A stretch of 64,000 nucleotides of DNA, taken from contig NZ_CP130701.1 in assembly GCF_030553075.1 (NCBI RefSeq), positions 3,224,001 through 3,288,000 of the forward strand, given 5' to 3'. The notes below the pieces were generated by a model. The model was not told the DNA's origin, made no database searches, and saw nothing but the letters and a program-made list of their open reading frames with translations. Source of the stretch: Halomonas sp. I5-271120 (GTDB lineage Bacteria; Pseudomonadota; Gammaproteobacteria; Pseudomonadales; Halomonadaceae). Each line of letters opens with the position of its first letter. Position 1 is the first letter of the stretch. Positions 35,289 through 44,324 of this stretch are shown here, one piece after another. The position numbers and the translations under genes are program-made.

Positions 35289-38200
35289 ATGGCCCATCTT
35301 TTACGCATCGTGATGATTCACGGCCACCTTGACGGTGTGGTCGAGCTGAATGTCGATGGTCACACCAATATTTGCGGGACCAACGCCTCGGGGAAGACCA
35401 CCTTGCAGCGCCTGGTGCCGGTGTTTTACGGCGAGCTGCCCAACAAGGTAGTGCCCAAGACACGCATGAAGTTCGATGCCTTCTATCTGCCGCATCGCAA
35501 CAGCTACCTGGTGTATGAATACCGGCGCGAGGCGGGCAATGTCTGCCAGGCGGTGTTGACGCGCAAGAGCGATGGGGGCGTCGAGTACCGCTTCGTGGGG
35601 GCGCCATATCGCCCACAAGACTATCTGGTGGAGAGCGAGGCCGGTGTCGCGGCCCTCGATTACAGTCAGTGGGCCAGCGAGCTGCGCCGCGAGGGGGTGA
35701 GCGTATCGGCCAAGCTGGGCGCTACCTCTGAATACCGCTCGGTGATCCAGAATGATTTCACCCAGCTGCATGGCAATAGTCGCGATGGCCTCAAGCTGCG
35801 CCAGATAGCCGCTCAGTTCAGCCTGGTGAAGCCCGAACGCCGCATCCGCCACATGGAGAAGCTGATCTCGGCGGTGCATGCCAAAGAGGGCAAGATGGAT
35901 ACCCTCAAGACCATGCTGGCCGCGATCTTCGAAGAGGATGGCGTCGAGCTGCCGGTCACCCGGATTCGCAATACCAAGGCCCGCGACTGGATCGCGCAGA
36001 TGCGTCAGTCGATGCGCCTGGAGCCCATGCAGCAGTTAGTGGCGCGGCTTGGGGAGGTGGATCGCGACATCGCTGACCTGGAGGCGACGTTATGGCAGCT
36101 CAAACCCCAACTGGAGGCTGATCGTCATCGCGCCGAGCGCGGCCTGGCCGATAGCGATGAGCAGCTTGCCGCGCACCAGCGTGACTTCCAGGCCCGTGAG
36201 CGTGACTACGGACAGACCCGCGACGCGCTTAACGATCGCCTCAGCGAGCTGAACAGCGAGCTTGAACGTACCCAGCATGAGCTCACCGATCTGCAGCAGC
36301 AGTACGAGCGCTACGCCGAGGCGGACATGCCGGCCCTGGAGCGTGATCTGGAAGCCTTGCCCCAGTGGCGTGAGCAGTGCCAACAGCTTCGAGAGCACCT
36401 GACCCACATGCAGGAAGCCGTGCAGGCCAGTCAGGCGCAGCTCGATGGACGGCTGCGCGAGCTGGCCGATGTGCTGGCGCGGCAAACAGAGGAAATTCAG
36501 GGCCTCGTCGATGCCCTGGGCGATGAGAAAACCGCCAGTCGCGAGCAGCAGTGGGAGGCCGAGCGCAGTATCGAGTCGCGGTATCAGGACGAGCGTGCAG
36601 CCCTCGAGGGCAGCTATCAGGCCCGGCTCGAGCAGGGCGTCGAGCGATTGGCCGCACTCAAGGCGCAGCTCGCGTCTACCACCCAGACTGGCGAAGAGGC
36701 CCAGGAGGCCGAACTGGCCCAGGCGCGGCTGGACCAGGCGCAGAGCGATCGCAATGCCGCATCTGAGAGCCTGGAAGGCGTGCGCCACGAGCACGAGACC
36801 CTAAAGCGCGAACGTGACGCCGCTGAACGTGAGCGCGAAGCGGCCAGGCAGCGGTTGTCTGAGGTTCAGGATCATGGCTATGCGCTGCATCAGCAGCGTG
36901 ATCCTGCCCAGGGCAGTCTGCGACATTTTCTGCGCTACCACCGGCCCGGCTGGGAGCAGCAGTTGGGCAAGGTGATCGCGCCCGAATTGCTCGAGCGTCG
37001 GGATTTGTCGCCGCAGCTTTCTGAGGTGGCACCAGAAGGGGGACAGGGTGACCTGTTCGGTGTGGCCCTCGATCTGGCGGCGATTGACCTGCCTGATTAC
37101 GCACAGGATGAAGCCAGCCTGATGGCGGCTATCGAGGCGGCCGAGGACGCGCGTCAGCGGTCAGAGGCCGAGCTGCAAGCGGCCGAGAAGCAGCTCAAGT
37201 CAGGCCACGACCGCGTGCGGGAGGCCGACGAACGCCTGGGGCAGGCGCGGATTGCGCTCAAGCGAGCCGACGAGGAAGTGAAGTACGCGCTCGAGGCGCG
37301 AAGCCAGCAGCAGGAACGCCATGCCCGGCAGCAGAAAGAGCGTCGTCTGGCTGGCGAAGAGGCGCTGGCGGCTCAGGAGGCGACTCAGCAGGCACTGCGT
37401 GACGAAAAGCGTGAGCAGCTGAAGGCGATGGCAGAATCTCACCAGGCGCAGCTTTTGGAGCTGAAGGCCGATGGGCAGAGCCGACTGGATAGTCTGGATG
37501 AACAGATTCGCCAGCATAAACAGCGGCTCGATGACTTGAAGGATGAACACCGGCGTCAGCGCGAGGAGCTGGAAGCCGCCTATGATCGAGAGCTGCAGGA
37601 GCAGGGCGTTGACCCCGTTACGCTGCGAGATACCCGCTCGCGTTTGACAGCGCTCGATGAGCGTATTCGGACCACGGCTCGGCGCCGCGAAGAACTCGAC
37701 GCCTATACCCGTTTCATGCGCGTTGAATGGGGCGAGCGCAAGCCACAGCTGGTCGACAAGGAAGCGGTGCTGTCGCGTGACCTGCAGGCGGTCAAGCGCG
37801 AACTCGAGCAATGCAGGCAGGATTTCCAAGCGGCCAAGTCGGCGCATCAGGATGCGGTCAAGGCACTCAAGACCCAGCGCGACGCGCAGCAGCAGGTGAT
37901 CGACGCCCTCAAGCCGCTGCTGAGCCAGTTGGCCGGCCTGGGGCTCGGCGCGTCGACTCAGCCGATCAGCGAGGCGCCCGGCGATGTGCATGAACGCATG
38001 GAGCGGGCGCGGCAAGCCCTGGCCAGTCGCAGTCATGAACTGGATACCCTGCGCAAGGGCTGCGAGCAGGTGGAAAGCGAGTTGATCAAGGGCGCCACGT
38101 CGGGCTTCGTCGAGACCCTCGACGCCGAGCGGGCCAAGCTTGTGGAAGATGACCCCGAGCAGGCTGGCAACCCTCGGCGTCACCTACCGCTATTGCGCGG

Positions 38201-38981
38201 CATGCTTCAGCTGCTGGAGGATCAGCAGCAGCAGCTGATCCAGGAGGGGCGCAACCTTGGCGATGACCTGGACAAGTTCTTCACCGTCTTTCGCGACCTC
38301 AACCGCCGCATCAGTGCCCAGAGTCGTCGCCTCTCCGAAGAGGTCGCCGACGACCTGCGCCTCGAGGGCATCAGCAAGGCCGAAGTGCGTATCCAGTCGA
38401 CCATCGATGAGCTGGGCTTCTGGGAGCCTCTTAAGCTGTTTGCCGAGCATTTCAGGGCGTGGCGCGGCGACGGCCTGCCCAGCGATGACTATCTCAATGC
38501 CCTGGCCGATGTGGTGGACCTGCTGCGCAGCGATCAGCAATACAGCTTCGAGAGCCTGCTGCGCCTCGAGCTTTACTTGAACGAAGGCGGCAACGATCTG
38601 GTGATCAAGAACGATCGCCAGCTTCTGGAATCGTCTAGCCACGGTATGGCCTACCTGATCCTGTGCAAGTTCCTGCTTGCTTTCACTCGCTTGCTGCGCG
38701 GCCAGGCGGAGATCGCCATCCACTGGCCCATCGACGAGATCGGCACGCTGGCCTATCACAACGTCGAAAAACTTTTCGATGCCTGCGACAGCAACCGCAT
38801 CCATATCGTCGGCGCCTTTCCCAACCCCGAGTCGGACGTGCTGATGCTGTTCCACAATCGCTATCTGATCGATCGCGACGACAGCCGCCCCAACCGTCGT
38901 TGTCTGAAACGCATCGAACCGCGGCTGAGTCGCCTGGCCGAGCGGCTGCAGGCCCGCGCCACCGAGGAGGTCGTAGAATGA
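35289..38981 (+). CDS. SMC/MukB-like ATPase of a Wadjet/MksBEFG-type system (JetC/MksB-like)
   Basis: 1230 residues built as an SMC motor. The N-terminal ATPase half has Walker A GTNASGKT (30-37), then very long Gln/Glu/Arg/Ala-rich coiled coils (about 250-560 and 640-1000) around a possible hinge (about 560-640). The C-terminal ATPase half has Walker B near IHWPIDEIG (about 1145-1155) and an unusual signature region, SSSHG, where SMC proteins have LSGGQ-like sequence. It should form a DNA-loop-extruding dimer with the kleisin and MukE-like products encoded downstream. AAGGACG precedes the ATG. Its last codon overlaps the next gene (ATGA). The family assignment is solid at the level of an SMC-like condensin; the defence role is inferred from the Toprim partner. 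Confidence 0.85.
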   Translation: MAHLLRIVMIHGHLDGVVELNVDGHTNICGTNASGKTTLQRLVPVFYGELPNKVVPKTRMKFDAFYLPHRNSYLVYEYRREAGNVCQAVLTRKSDGGVEYRFVGAPYRPQDYLVESEAGVAALDYSQWASELRREGVSVSAKLGATSEYRSVIQNDFTQLHGNSRDGLKLRQIAAQFSLVKPERRIRHMEKLISAVHAKEGKMDTLKTMLAAIFEEDGVELPVTRIRNTKARDWIAQMRQSMRLEPMQQLVARLGEVDRDIADLEATLWQLKPQLEADRHRAERGLADSDEQLAAHQRDFQARERDYGQTRDALNDRLSELNSELERTQHELTDLQQQYERYAEADMPALERDLEALPQWREQCQQLREHLTHMQEAVQASQAQLDGRLRELADVLARQTEEIQGLVDALGDEKTASREQQWEAERSIESRYQDERAALEGSYQARLEQGVERLAALKAQLASTTQTGEEAQEAELAQARLDQAQSDRNAASESLEGVRHEHETLKRERDAAEREREAARQRLSEVQDHGYALHQQRDPAQGSLRHFLRYHRPGWEQQLGKVIAPELLERRDLSPQLSEVAPEGGQGDLFGVALDLAAIDLPDYAQDEASLMAAIEAAEDARQRSEAELQAAEKQLKSGHDRVREADERLGQARIALKRADEEVKYALEARSQQQERHARQQKERRLAGEEALAAQEATQQALRDEKREQLKAMAESHQAQLLELKADGQSRLDSLDEQIRQHKQRLDDLKDEHRRQREELEAAYDRELQEQGVDPVTLRDTRSRLTALDERIRTTARRREELDAYTRFMRVEWGERKPQLVDKEAVLSRDLQAVKRELEQCRQDFQAAKSAHQDAVKALKTQRDAQQQVIDALKPLLSQLAGLGLGASTQPISEAPGDVHERMERARQALASRSHELDTLRKGCEQVESELIKGATSGFVETLDAERAKLVEDDPEQAGNPRRHLPLLRGMLQLLEDQQQQLIQEGRNLGDDLDKFFTVFRDLNRRISAQSRRLSEEVADDLRLEGISKAEVRIQSTIDELGFWEPLKLFAEHFRAWRGDGLPSDDYLNALADVVDLLRSDQQYSFESLLRLELYLNEGGNDLVIKNDRQLLESSSHGMAYLILCKFLLAFTRLLRGQAEIAIHWPIDEIGTLAYHNVEKLFDACDSNRIHIVGAFPNPESDVLMLFHNRYLIDRDDSRPNRRCLKRIEPRLSRLAERLQARATEEVVE

Positions 38982-39604
38982 CTGAACATGGCCCATTGAT
39001 CGAGCGCTTGCTGGCCGGCGATTTCATCTGTGCGGTGAGCGACGAGAGCGCCTTTCGGCGCCTGCAGGACGAGCAGATCCGCGAGCAGCTCGACACCTAC
39101 CTGCGCCCGCTCAATCGGCGACTGGCCGCCAACCCGGAGAGCAGCGTCTATTTTCTTGCCTGGCGGCACGTGAACGACGAAGCCCGGGAGCAGCTCTCCC
39201 AACAGTTGGGCGAGACGCTTCACAGCCTGTTGCCCCTGCTCGAGTGGCTACGGCTGGTGCAGGAGGCGCTGGGGCGCGATGCCCTGATTGCCCCGGGCGA
39301 CGTGCTCAAACCGGCCGAATTCAGCGCCAAGTGTGAGGATAACCAGAGCCTTCGCGAGCGGCTGGAACGACTGGCTACCGATAGCTTCTTCGGCTCCCAG
39401 AGCGAGCAGCTCGACGCGCAGTTGAAGCAGGTCTTCAAGCGTCTCAAGGAGCATGGCTATCTACTCCAGCCGCATGCCGACCGACAGGTCTACCTGGTAA
39501 CCGGCAAGGTCGATTACCTGATCGACCTGGTGCGTTTCATTCGCGACGAGGAGAACCTGCCCATCGACGAGGAGGCGCCGGCGACTCAGGAGGCCCTGCT
39601 GTGA
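38978..39604 (+). CDS. MukE-like subunit of the SMC cassette (JetB/MksE-like)
   Basis: 208 residues. The ATG at 38978 overlaps the SMC stop (ATGA) and gives the expected MukE/JetB size; the longer open frame upstream lies inside the SMC gene. Helical N-terminal part (LIERLLAGDFICAVSDESAFRRL), then winged-helix-like repeats and an acidic tail. By position and size it is the dimeric subunit that binds the kleisin. Sequence identity to known MksE/JetB cannot be judged by eye, so the assignment rests on size, fold-like features and gene context. Confidence 0.75.
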   Translation: MTEHGPLIERLLAGDFICAVSDESAFRRLQDEQIREQLDTYLRPLNRRLAANPESSVYFLAWRHVNDEAREQLSQQLGETLHSLLPLLEWLRLVQEALGRDALIAPGDVLKPAEFSAKCEDNQSLRERLERLATDSFFGSQSEQLDAQLKQVFKRLKEHGYLLQPHADRQVYLVTGKVDYLIDLVRFIRDEENLPIDEEAPATQEALL

Positions 39605-40845
39605 GTGAGGTTCACGCCCTGGAAAGCCGACTGCTGACCACCGGTACCGAACGGCTGGCGCTGCTTGGCAAGCACGCCGATGCACTGATGCAGGGCTATA
39701 CCCGCGACGAGGTGCCGCTTGAGGCACTGACCGATGCAGCCTTACGCAAGCTGCTCGCGGCTCGGATTCTGTGGCGGCCCGATGAGCAGAGCGGTGTAAA
39801 ACTGTCCCCCAAGGTCCGGGATCTGATCGCCGAGATGCTTGCCGACGAGACCCGGCGACACGTCAATGCCGGTGTCGCCGAGACGCTGGAGCTTATCCGC
39901 AGCCTGGTGCAGAGCTATCGTGAGGCGCGTAGTCGCGGTGAATACTGGCAGCAGGAGCAGCAGCTCTTGCGCCTGCGTCAGGAGGTGGACGACCTCAACG
40001 GTCGCTTCGCCGATGCCATCGACAGCCTCTGGCAGCGCCTCAACAGCGACTTTGGGTTTGTCAGTCGCCTGAACGACAAGATTCGCGAGAACCATCGCGC
40101 CCAGAAGCAGATCGAGCGCCTGCTGGACGGCCTGGCGCTGATCGACTTCGACGAGCTGATCGAACTGGTCGGCAGCGATGGCACCCTGCGCAAGTTATTG
40201 ATCAGCCAATTGCAGCAGCAACTCAGCCAGCACTACACCAGCCTGCGAGAAGTGCAGCGACGCCTGATCGAGCTGATGGCGCGCTTTCGTCAGCAGCAGT
40301 CGCGTAGCCGCCTGGTGGCCGGCATGGCAGCTTTCCTGCGCGAGCACCCGGGGTTCGTGCCCGGCAACTATGCCCGTCGTAGCGAGGTCCCGGCCCTGGT
40401 TAACCGTGCCACCTCGCTTACTGCGGCGGCGGCGCCCGCGCTGGACCGTCACCGGGATACCGCTGTGCTCAGCGAGCTGGTTCGCCAACTGCCGGCACCG
40501 GTGCAACCGCCACAGGCCGTGGAGGCCGCTCAACCCGCCGAGCAGCAGCAGGAATCTCGCGTCGCCGCTCGTCAGCAGGCCCTGAAGCAGGATGTCGAGC
40601 GTTTCTACCTGGCGGTGGTCGATGAGGCTGACGCCTCCGGCGTCAGTGCCTTGGGCTATCTACACGCCAGGGATCTGGATTGGCAGGACGAGATTTGGCT
40701 GTTCCAGGTGATCGCCGAGTATCAAAGCCTGCCGCGCAGCGAGCAGCGCGCCTTTCGTCTTCATCAGGAAGAGAGCCAGGCCAGCAGCTTCAATCACGTG
40801 CGGCTGATCCACGACGTCACGCTGCAGCTGGCGCTTCCCGCATGA
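39601..40845 (+). CDS. Kleisin-like subunit of the SMC cassette (JetA/MksF-like)
   Basis: 414 residues from GTG, overlapping the stop of the preceding gene (GTGA). N-terminal winged-helix-like region, a helical middle with coiled-coil tendency (about 100-260), a Pro/Ala/Gln-rich linker (about 295-325) and a second compact domain at the C-terminus (DVERFYLAVVDEADASGVSALGYL). This layout, two globular ends joined by a flexible linker, is that of MukF-type kleisins, which close the SMC ring. The next gene starts within its stop codon. Confidence 0.75.
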   Translation: MSEVHALESRLLTTGTERLALLGKHADALMQGYTRDEVPLEALTDAALRKLLAARILWRPDEQSGVKLSPKVRDLIAEMLADETRRHVNAGVAETLELIRSLVQSYREARSRGEYWQQEQQLLRLRQEVDDLNGRFADAIDSLWQRLNSDFGFVSRLNDKIRENHRAQKQIERLLDGLALIDFDELIELVGSDGTLRKLLISQLQQQLSQHYTSLREVQRRLIELMARFRQQQSRSRLVAGMAAFLREHPGFVPGNYARRSEVPALVNRATSLTAAAAPALDRHRDTAVLSELVRQLPAPVQPPQAVEAAQPAEQQQESRVAARQQALKQDVERFYLAVVDEADASGVSALGYLHARDLDWQDEIWLFQVIAEYQSLPRSEQRAFRLHQEESQASSFNHVRLIHDVTLQLALPA

Positions 40846-41750
40846 CGCTCTCTAGCGCCGCCCGTCGTGCCCTCAACGAAGTCGAGCGGCGGCTGCGCGG
40901 TCAGCCAACGCTGGAAAAGGCGCGCAGTGCCAAATGGGTCAAGGAAGTTGAGGCGTGGTGTGCTCAGCAGGATATCGATCTGCGCGCACGACAGAACGTG
41001 AAAACGCTGCGATTTGATCGTGATCTGCTCTCCAAGATCAATCGCGTGCTGGAGAGTCTTGGGCAGGCGCCACTGGGCGTTAGCCTCAGTGGGCTCACCA
41101 CGTCTGAACAGGCCTACCTGGGAAGTGAGGAAGCGAAAGGCGTGGGACAACGCCCGCGATTCCGGCGGGTGCTTGTCAACCTGCCGCTCGAGTCCTCTCT
41201 GTCTTGGCTTTCCGCCGAGTCTCGCCAATATCGCGACCTGGACTGGCCGTCGATTGACCTGGGGGCCTTCGATGCGCTCATTCAGATAGAGAATCTCGAC
41301 AGTTTCTATGCCTTTAGCGGCGACACAGAGGCCAACGTCATTCGCTCGACAACTGCTCGTCGCATTTGTCGGCCGCTGGTGGTCTATCGCGGCGACAAGC
41401 ACTACGGCGGCGGCTTTGCTGCCCTGGCCAGGGCGTGGATGGACACCGGCAAGCCGCATGGCTATCTGGGTGACTTCGATGCCTCCGGCGTGTCGTTTGC
41501 GCTGGCGAGCCAGTCAACGCATCTGATCTTGCCACCATTGGAATGGCTTGCCGCCAAAGTGACCGGCGAGCATCTGCCGCCAGAGCAAACGAAGACACAG
41601 GCCGTGCTTCGTCAACACCTGAAAAGCCTCCGTCGAGATCATCCGTTGCAGCCTTATCTAGCGCTCATGTTCGGCCAGCAGCGCGGGCTCCGGCAGCAGT
41701 GGTTTGGGGCCGATCTCGAGTGGGTGCCGCTGGGCCTTGGGTCGGACTAG
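40842..41750 (+). CDS. Toprim-domain nuclease subunit, short JetD/MksG-like
   Basis: 302 residues from the ATG overlapping the kleisin stop (ATGA); an in-frame start at 40680 lies inside the previous gene. The C-terminal half has Toprim hallmarks: Glu150 in IQIENLDSFY, then Asp211 and Asp213 in YLGDFDASGVSFA, the metal-binding set of topoisomerase VI-like and JetD nucleases. The N-terminal 130 residues are helical and basic and may be a DNA-binding arm. Known JetD/MksG proteins are near 380-400 residues, so this is a shortened version. In Wadjet systems JetD cuts plasmids that the SMC complex has fully reeled in. The family is inferred from motifs plus context. Confidence 0.8.
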   Translation: MTLSSAARRALNEVERRLRGQPTLEKARSAKWVKEVEAWCAQQDIDLRARQNVKTLRFDRDLLSKINRVLESLGQAPLGVSLSGLTTSEQAYLGSEEAKGVGQRPRFRRVLVNLPLESSLSWLSAESRQYRDLDWPSIDLGAFDALIQIENLDSFYAFSGDTEANVIRSTTARRICRPLVVYRGDKHYGGGFAALARAWMDTGKPHGYLGDFDASGVSFALASQSTHLILPPLEWLAAKVTGEHLPPEQTKTQAVLRQHLKSLRRDHPLQPYLALMFGQQRGLRQQWFGADLEWVPLGLGSD

Positions 41751-41779
41751 ACTTTCTGCGTCTGAGCGCTCTGTGTCTC

Positions 41780-42316
41780 CTATAGCGAGGCCGCTGAGCG
41801 AGCCGCCTGGTCATAGAGCCCCGACATGGCACGCAGCAGCCCTGCCATCTGGTGCATGTCTTCGCGGCCGATGCCCAGCGAGGACAGCGACTCGACCAGA
41901 CAGTCCTCGCGGATCTCGGCATAGCGCTGGCAGGCCGCACGACCCTCATCGGTGGTGCGGAAAAGGGTTTCTTTCCCCTGTTTCTCGCCGGCCACCAGGC
42001 CGTGCTTGCCGAGTTTCTTCAGCGCATAGGTGACGGTGTGGGTGTCCTCGACGTTGAGCACCAGGCAGATATCCGCCTGGCGCTTGGCTCGTTCGCGATG
42101 GTTGACGCTGTGCAGCACCAGTACATCCAACACCCCGAGTTCCGGGTATCCCGCCGCTGTCATGCAACGCACCATCCAGCGGTTGAAGGCATGCCCCGAA
42201 ATGATCATGCCAAACTCGAACTCCGACAGCTCCTGTGCGCTGTGGGAGAGGTGTTCCGACGACACGATCGGGCCGCGGCGGGTCGCGGCGGGTGCGACGA
42301 CGCTGTCCTTGCTCAT
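41780..42316 (-). CDS. MarR-type winged-helix regulator linked to the TRAP transporter
   Basis: 178 residues. The ATG at 42316 shares one base with the stop of the TRAP large permease gene (TGATG), so translation is coupled. The middle has a MarR-like winged helix: LGVLDVLVLHSVNHRERAKRQADICLVL, then NVEDTHTVTYALKKLGKHGLV and a wing with KQGKETLFRTTDEGR. It probably controls the dctPQM operon it sits in. It converges with the JetD-like gene, 29 bases apart. Confidence 0.83.
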   Translation of the reverse strand: MSKDSVVAPAATRRGPIVSSEHLSHSAQELSEFEFGMIISGHAFNRWMVRCMTAAGYPELGVLDVLVLHSVNHRERAKRQADICLVLNVEDTHTVTYALKKLGKHGLVAGEKQGKETLFRTTDEGRAACQRYAEIREDCLVESLSSLGIGREDMHQMAGLLRAMSGLYDQAARSAASL

Positions 42317-43614
42317 CAACTGTTCCCCATGGCCTCGGGCAGGTAGGTAACTATCTGTGGAAAGAGAGTGATCAGGATAACACCCAGCAGCATCAGGCCG
42401 AAGAAAGGCAGCGCGGCCCTGGCGATATGCAGAATGTTGCGCCCGGTCATGCCCTGCAGCACGAAGAGGTTAAAGCCAACCGGCGGTGTGATCTGTGACA
42501 TCTCCACCACGATCACCAGGAAGATACCGAACCAGATCAGATCGATGCCGGCGGCCTCGACCATCGGCAGCATGATCGAGGTTGTCAGCACCACCACCGA
42601 AATGCCATCGAGGAAGCAGCCCAGCAGGATGAAAAAGACCGTCAGCACGGCCAGCAGCATCAGTGGCGACAGCCCCAGGGTGCCGATCCAGGCGGCCAGG
42701 TCGCTTGGCAGGCCGGTGAAGCCCATGGCAGCGGTCAGGAAGGAGGCGCCGGCGAGGATGAAGGCGATCATGGTCGAGGTCTTGACCGCGCCGAGTATCG
42801 CCTCGGTGAAGATGCGCCGGCTCATGGCGCCCTGCAGCTTCGCTAGCAACAGCGACAGCACCACGCCGACGGCAGCCGCCTCGGTGGGCGAGGCAATACC
42901 GGCATAGATTGAGCCGATCACGCCCACGATCAGCGCGAACAGTGGAATCAGGCGGCGGGATGCCCGCAGCTTGTCCTTGAAGCTCATTCGCGCCTCGGCC
43001 GGTGGCACCTTGTCCGGATAGCGCCAGGACCACAGCATCAGGTAGCCGGCGAATAGCGTGATCAGCATCACACCCGGCAGCACACCGGCCATGAACAATC
43101 GCGCGATGGACTGGTCGGTGGCTACCGCATAGACGATCAGGATGATCGATGGTGGAATCAGCAGGCCAAGGGTCGCCGAGCCGGCCAGGGTGCCCAGCAC
43201 CAGGCGCTCATCGTAGCCACGCTTGGTAAGTTCGGGAATCGACATCTTGCCCATGGTGGCGCAGGTGGCAGCCGATGAGCCGGAGACCGCCGCGAACAGG
43301 CCGCAGCCGACCACATTGGTATGCAATAGGCGCCCAGGAATGCGTTGGAGCCAGGGCGAGAGGCCGCTGAACATGTCCTCGGCGAGGCGCGAGCGAAACA
43401 GGATCTCGCCCATCCAGATGAACATCGGCAGGGCGGTCAGCTCCCAGCTGTAGCTTGCGCTCCAGATATCCGAGGCCATCACGTCGCCGGTGGGAATCGA
43501 GCTGAACTGACTGATGGCGATCCAGGCGAGCCCCATCAGGGAAAAGGCCACCCAGACGCCGCTGCCGAGCAGCAGCAGCAGGGCGACCAGCAATACGGTC
43601 ATCATGACGAGCAT
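42316..43614 (-). CDS. dctM: TRAP transporter large permease (DctM)
   Basis: 432 residues, very hydrophobic, about 12 membrane helices; the family motifs MWMGEILFRS-like (FIWMGEILFRSRLAEDMF), GSATLGLLIPPSIILIVYA and GIASPTEAAAVG are present. It carries out sodium-driven uptake of an organic acid delivered by the binding protein. It follows dctQ by 15 bases, and the MarR-like gene overlaps its stop. Confidence 0.95.
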   Translation of the reverse strand: MLVMMTVLLVALLLLLGSGVWVAFSLMGLAWIAISQFSSIPTGDVMASDIWSASYSWELTALPMFIWMGEILFRSRLAEDMFSGLSPWLQRIPGRLLHTNVVGCGLFAAVSGSSAATCATMGKMSIPELTKRGYDERLVLGTLAGSATLGLLIPPSIILIVYAVATDQSIARLFMAGVLPGVMLITLFAGYLMLWSWRYPDKVPPAEARMSFKDKLRASRRLIPLFALIVGVIGSIYAGIASPTEAAAVGVVLSLLLAKLQGAMSRRIFTEAILGAVKTSTMIAFILAGASFLTAAMGFTGLPSDLAAWIGTLGLSPLMLLAVLTVFFILLGCFLDGISVVVLTTSIMLPMVEAAGIDLIWFGIFLVIVVEMSQITPPVGFNLFVLQGMTGRNILHIARAALPFFGLMLLGVILITLFPQIVTYLPEAMGNS

Positions 43615-43629
43615 GGGAGAACTCCGTGC

Positions 43630-44181
43630 TTATTCTTGGCCGCTATCGTCGACCTGGAAGGTCGCCGGGCGAGTCAGGGCTATGACCAGGGTATTGACCC
43701 AGGCCTCGAGCAGCGCCAGGCAGAACAGCAGCGTGCCGATCAGCATGGCGCTCTGCGGAATCCACAGCGGAATGCGTAAAAGCCCGTAGGAGGTCTCATT
43801 GAAGGCGATGCTGTCGGCCAGCAGGCGGTATTCATAGAAGGCCAGATAGCTTGCCAGCAGGAGTGCCAGGCTCAGGCACCATAGCTCGATGAACACCCGG
43901 ATTTTGGGCGGCAGGTTGCCGATCAGCAGGGTCACGCGGATATGGCCGCCATTGACGAAGGTGTAGGCCAGCCCCAGGAAACTGGCGCCCACCAGCAGGA
44001 AGCCGGAGATTTCGGAGAGGCCGGGGATAGTCAGCCCCAGGCTGTCCAGGCCCAACTGTTCTGCGGCCATGTCAGCCAACCGGCCAAGGATCTGGGCGGT
44101 GATCAGCGTACAGATCAAACACAGGCAGAGGGCCGCGCCATAGGCACCGAGGTCATACAGCGGGCGGAGTCGGAATTGCAT
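43630..44181 (-). CDS. dctQ: TRAP transporter small permease (DctQ)
   Basis: 183 residues with four predicted membrane helices and the family segment LGLAYTFVNGGHIRVTLLIGNLP. It partners the large permease. Its ribosome-binding sequence (AGGTACG on the minus strand) lies inside a 13-base tandem repeat that forms the leader, an unusual arrangement. Confidence 0.92.
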   Translation of the reverse strand: MQFRLRPLYDLGAYGAALCLCLICTLITAQILGRLADMAAEQLGLDSLGLTIPGLSEISGFLLVGASFLGLAYTFVNGGHIRVTLLIGNLPPKIRVFIELWCLSLALLLASYLAFYEYRLLADSIAFNETSYGLLRIPLWIPQSAMLIGTLLFCLALLEAWVNTLVIALTRPATFQVDDSGQE

Positions 44182-44183
44182 GA

Positions 44184-44257
44184 GACGTACCTATTGAAGT
44201 ACCTGTTTGAAGCACTTGCTAGAAGTACTTGTTAGAAGTACCTGTTAAGAAGTACCT
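44184..44257 (-). repeat. Six 13-base tandem repeats in the dctQ leader
   Basis: On the plus strand the units read GAAGTACCTGTTT, GAAGCACTTGCTA, GAAGTACTTGTTA, GAAGTACCTGTTAA and partial ends. On the transcribed strand each unit contains AGGTAC or AAGTAC, so the block repeats a Shine-Dalgarno-like sequence up to the dctQ start. Slippage here could tune translation. Confidence 0.85.
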
Positions 44258-44277
44258 CGGCGAGGGAAGGGCAAGGC

Positions 44278-44295
44278 CCCGGCGACATGGCCGGG
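44278..44295 (-). promoter_or_regulatory. Small hairpin between dctP and dctQ
   Basis: CCCGGC and GCCGGG close a 6-base loop just after the dctP stop. Such hairpins often protect the binding-protein message or reduce read-through into the permease genes. There is no T-run after it. Confidence 0.4.
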
Positions 44296-44324
44296 ACCCT
44301 AGCTAATCGCGTGTTGTGCTGGAT

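Noticed and set aside
40680..40841. Upstream extension of the JetD-like gene
   Set aside because: It overlaps the kleisin gene by 166 bases; the ATGA overlap at 40842 follows the pattern of the other junctions.
44184..44257. CRISPR array
   Set aside because: Units are contiguous 13-base repeats without spacers and no cas genes are near.
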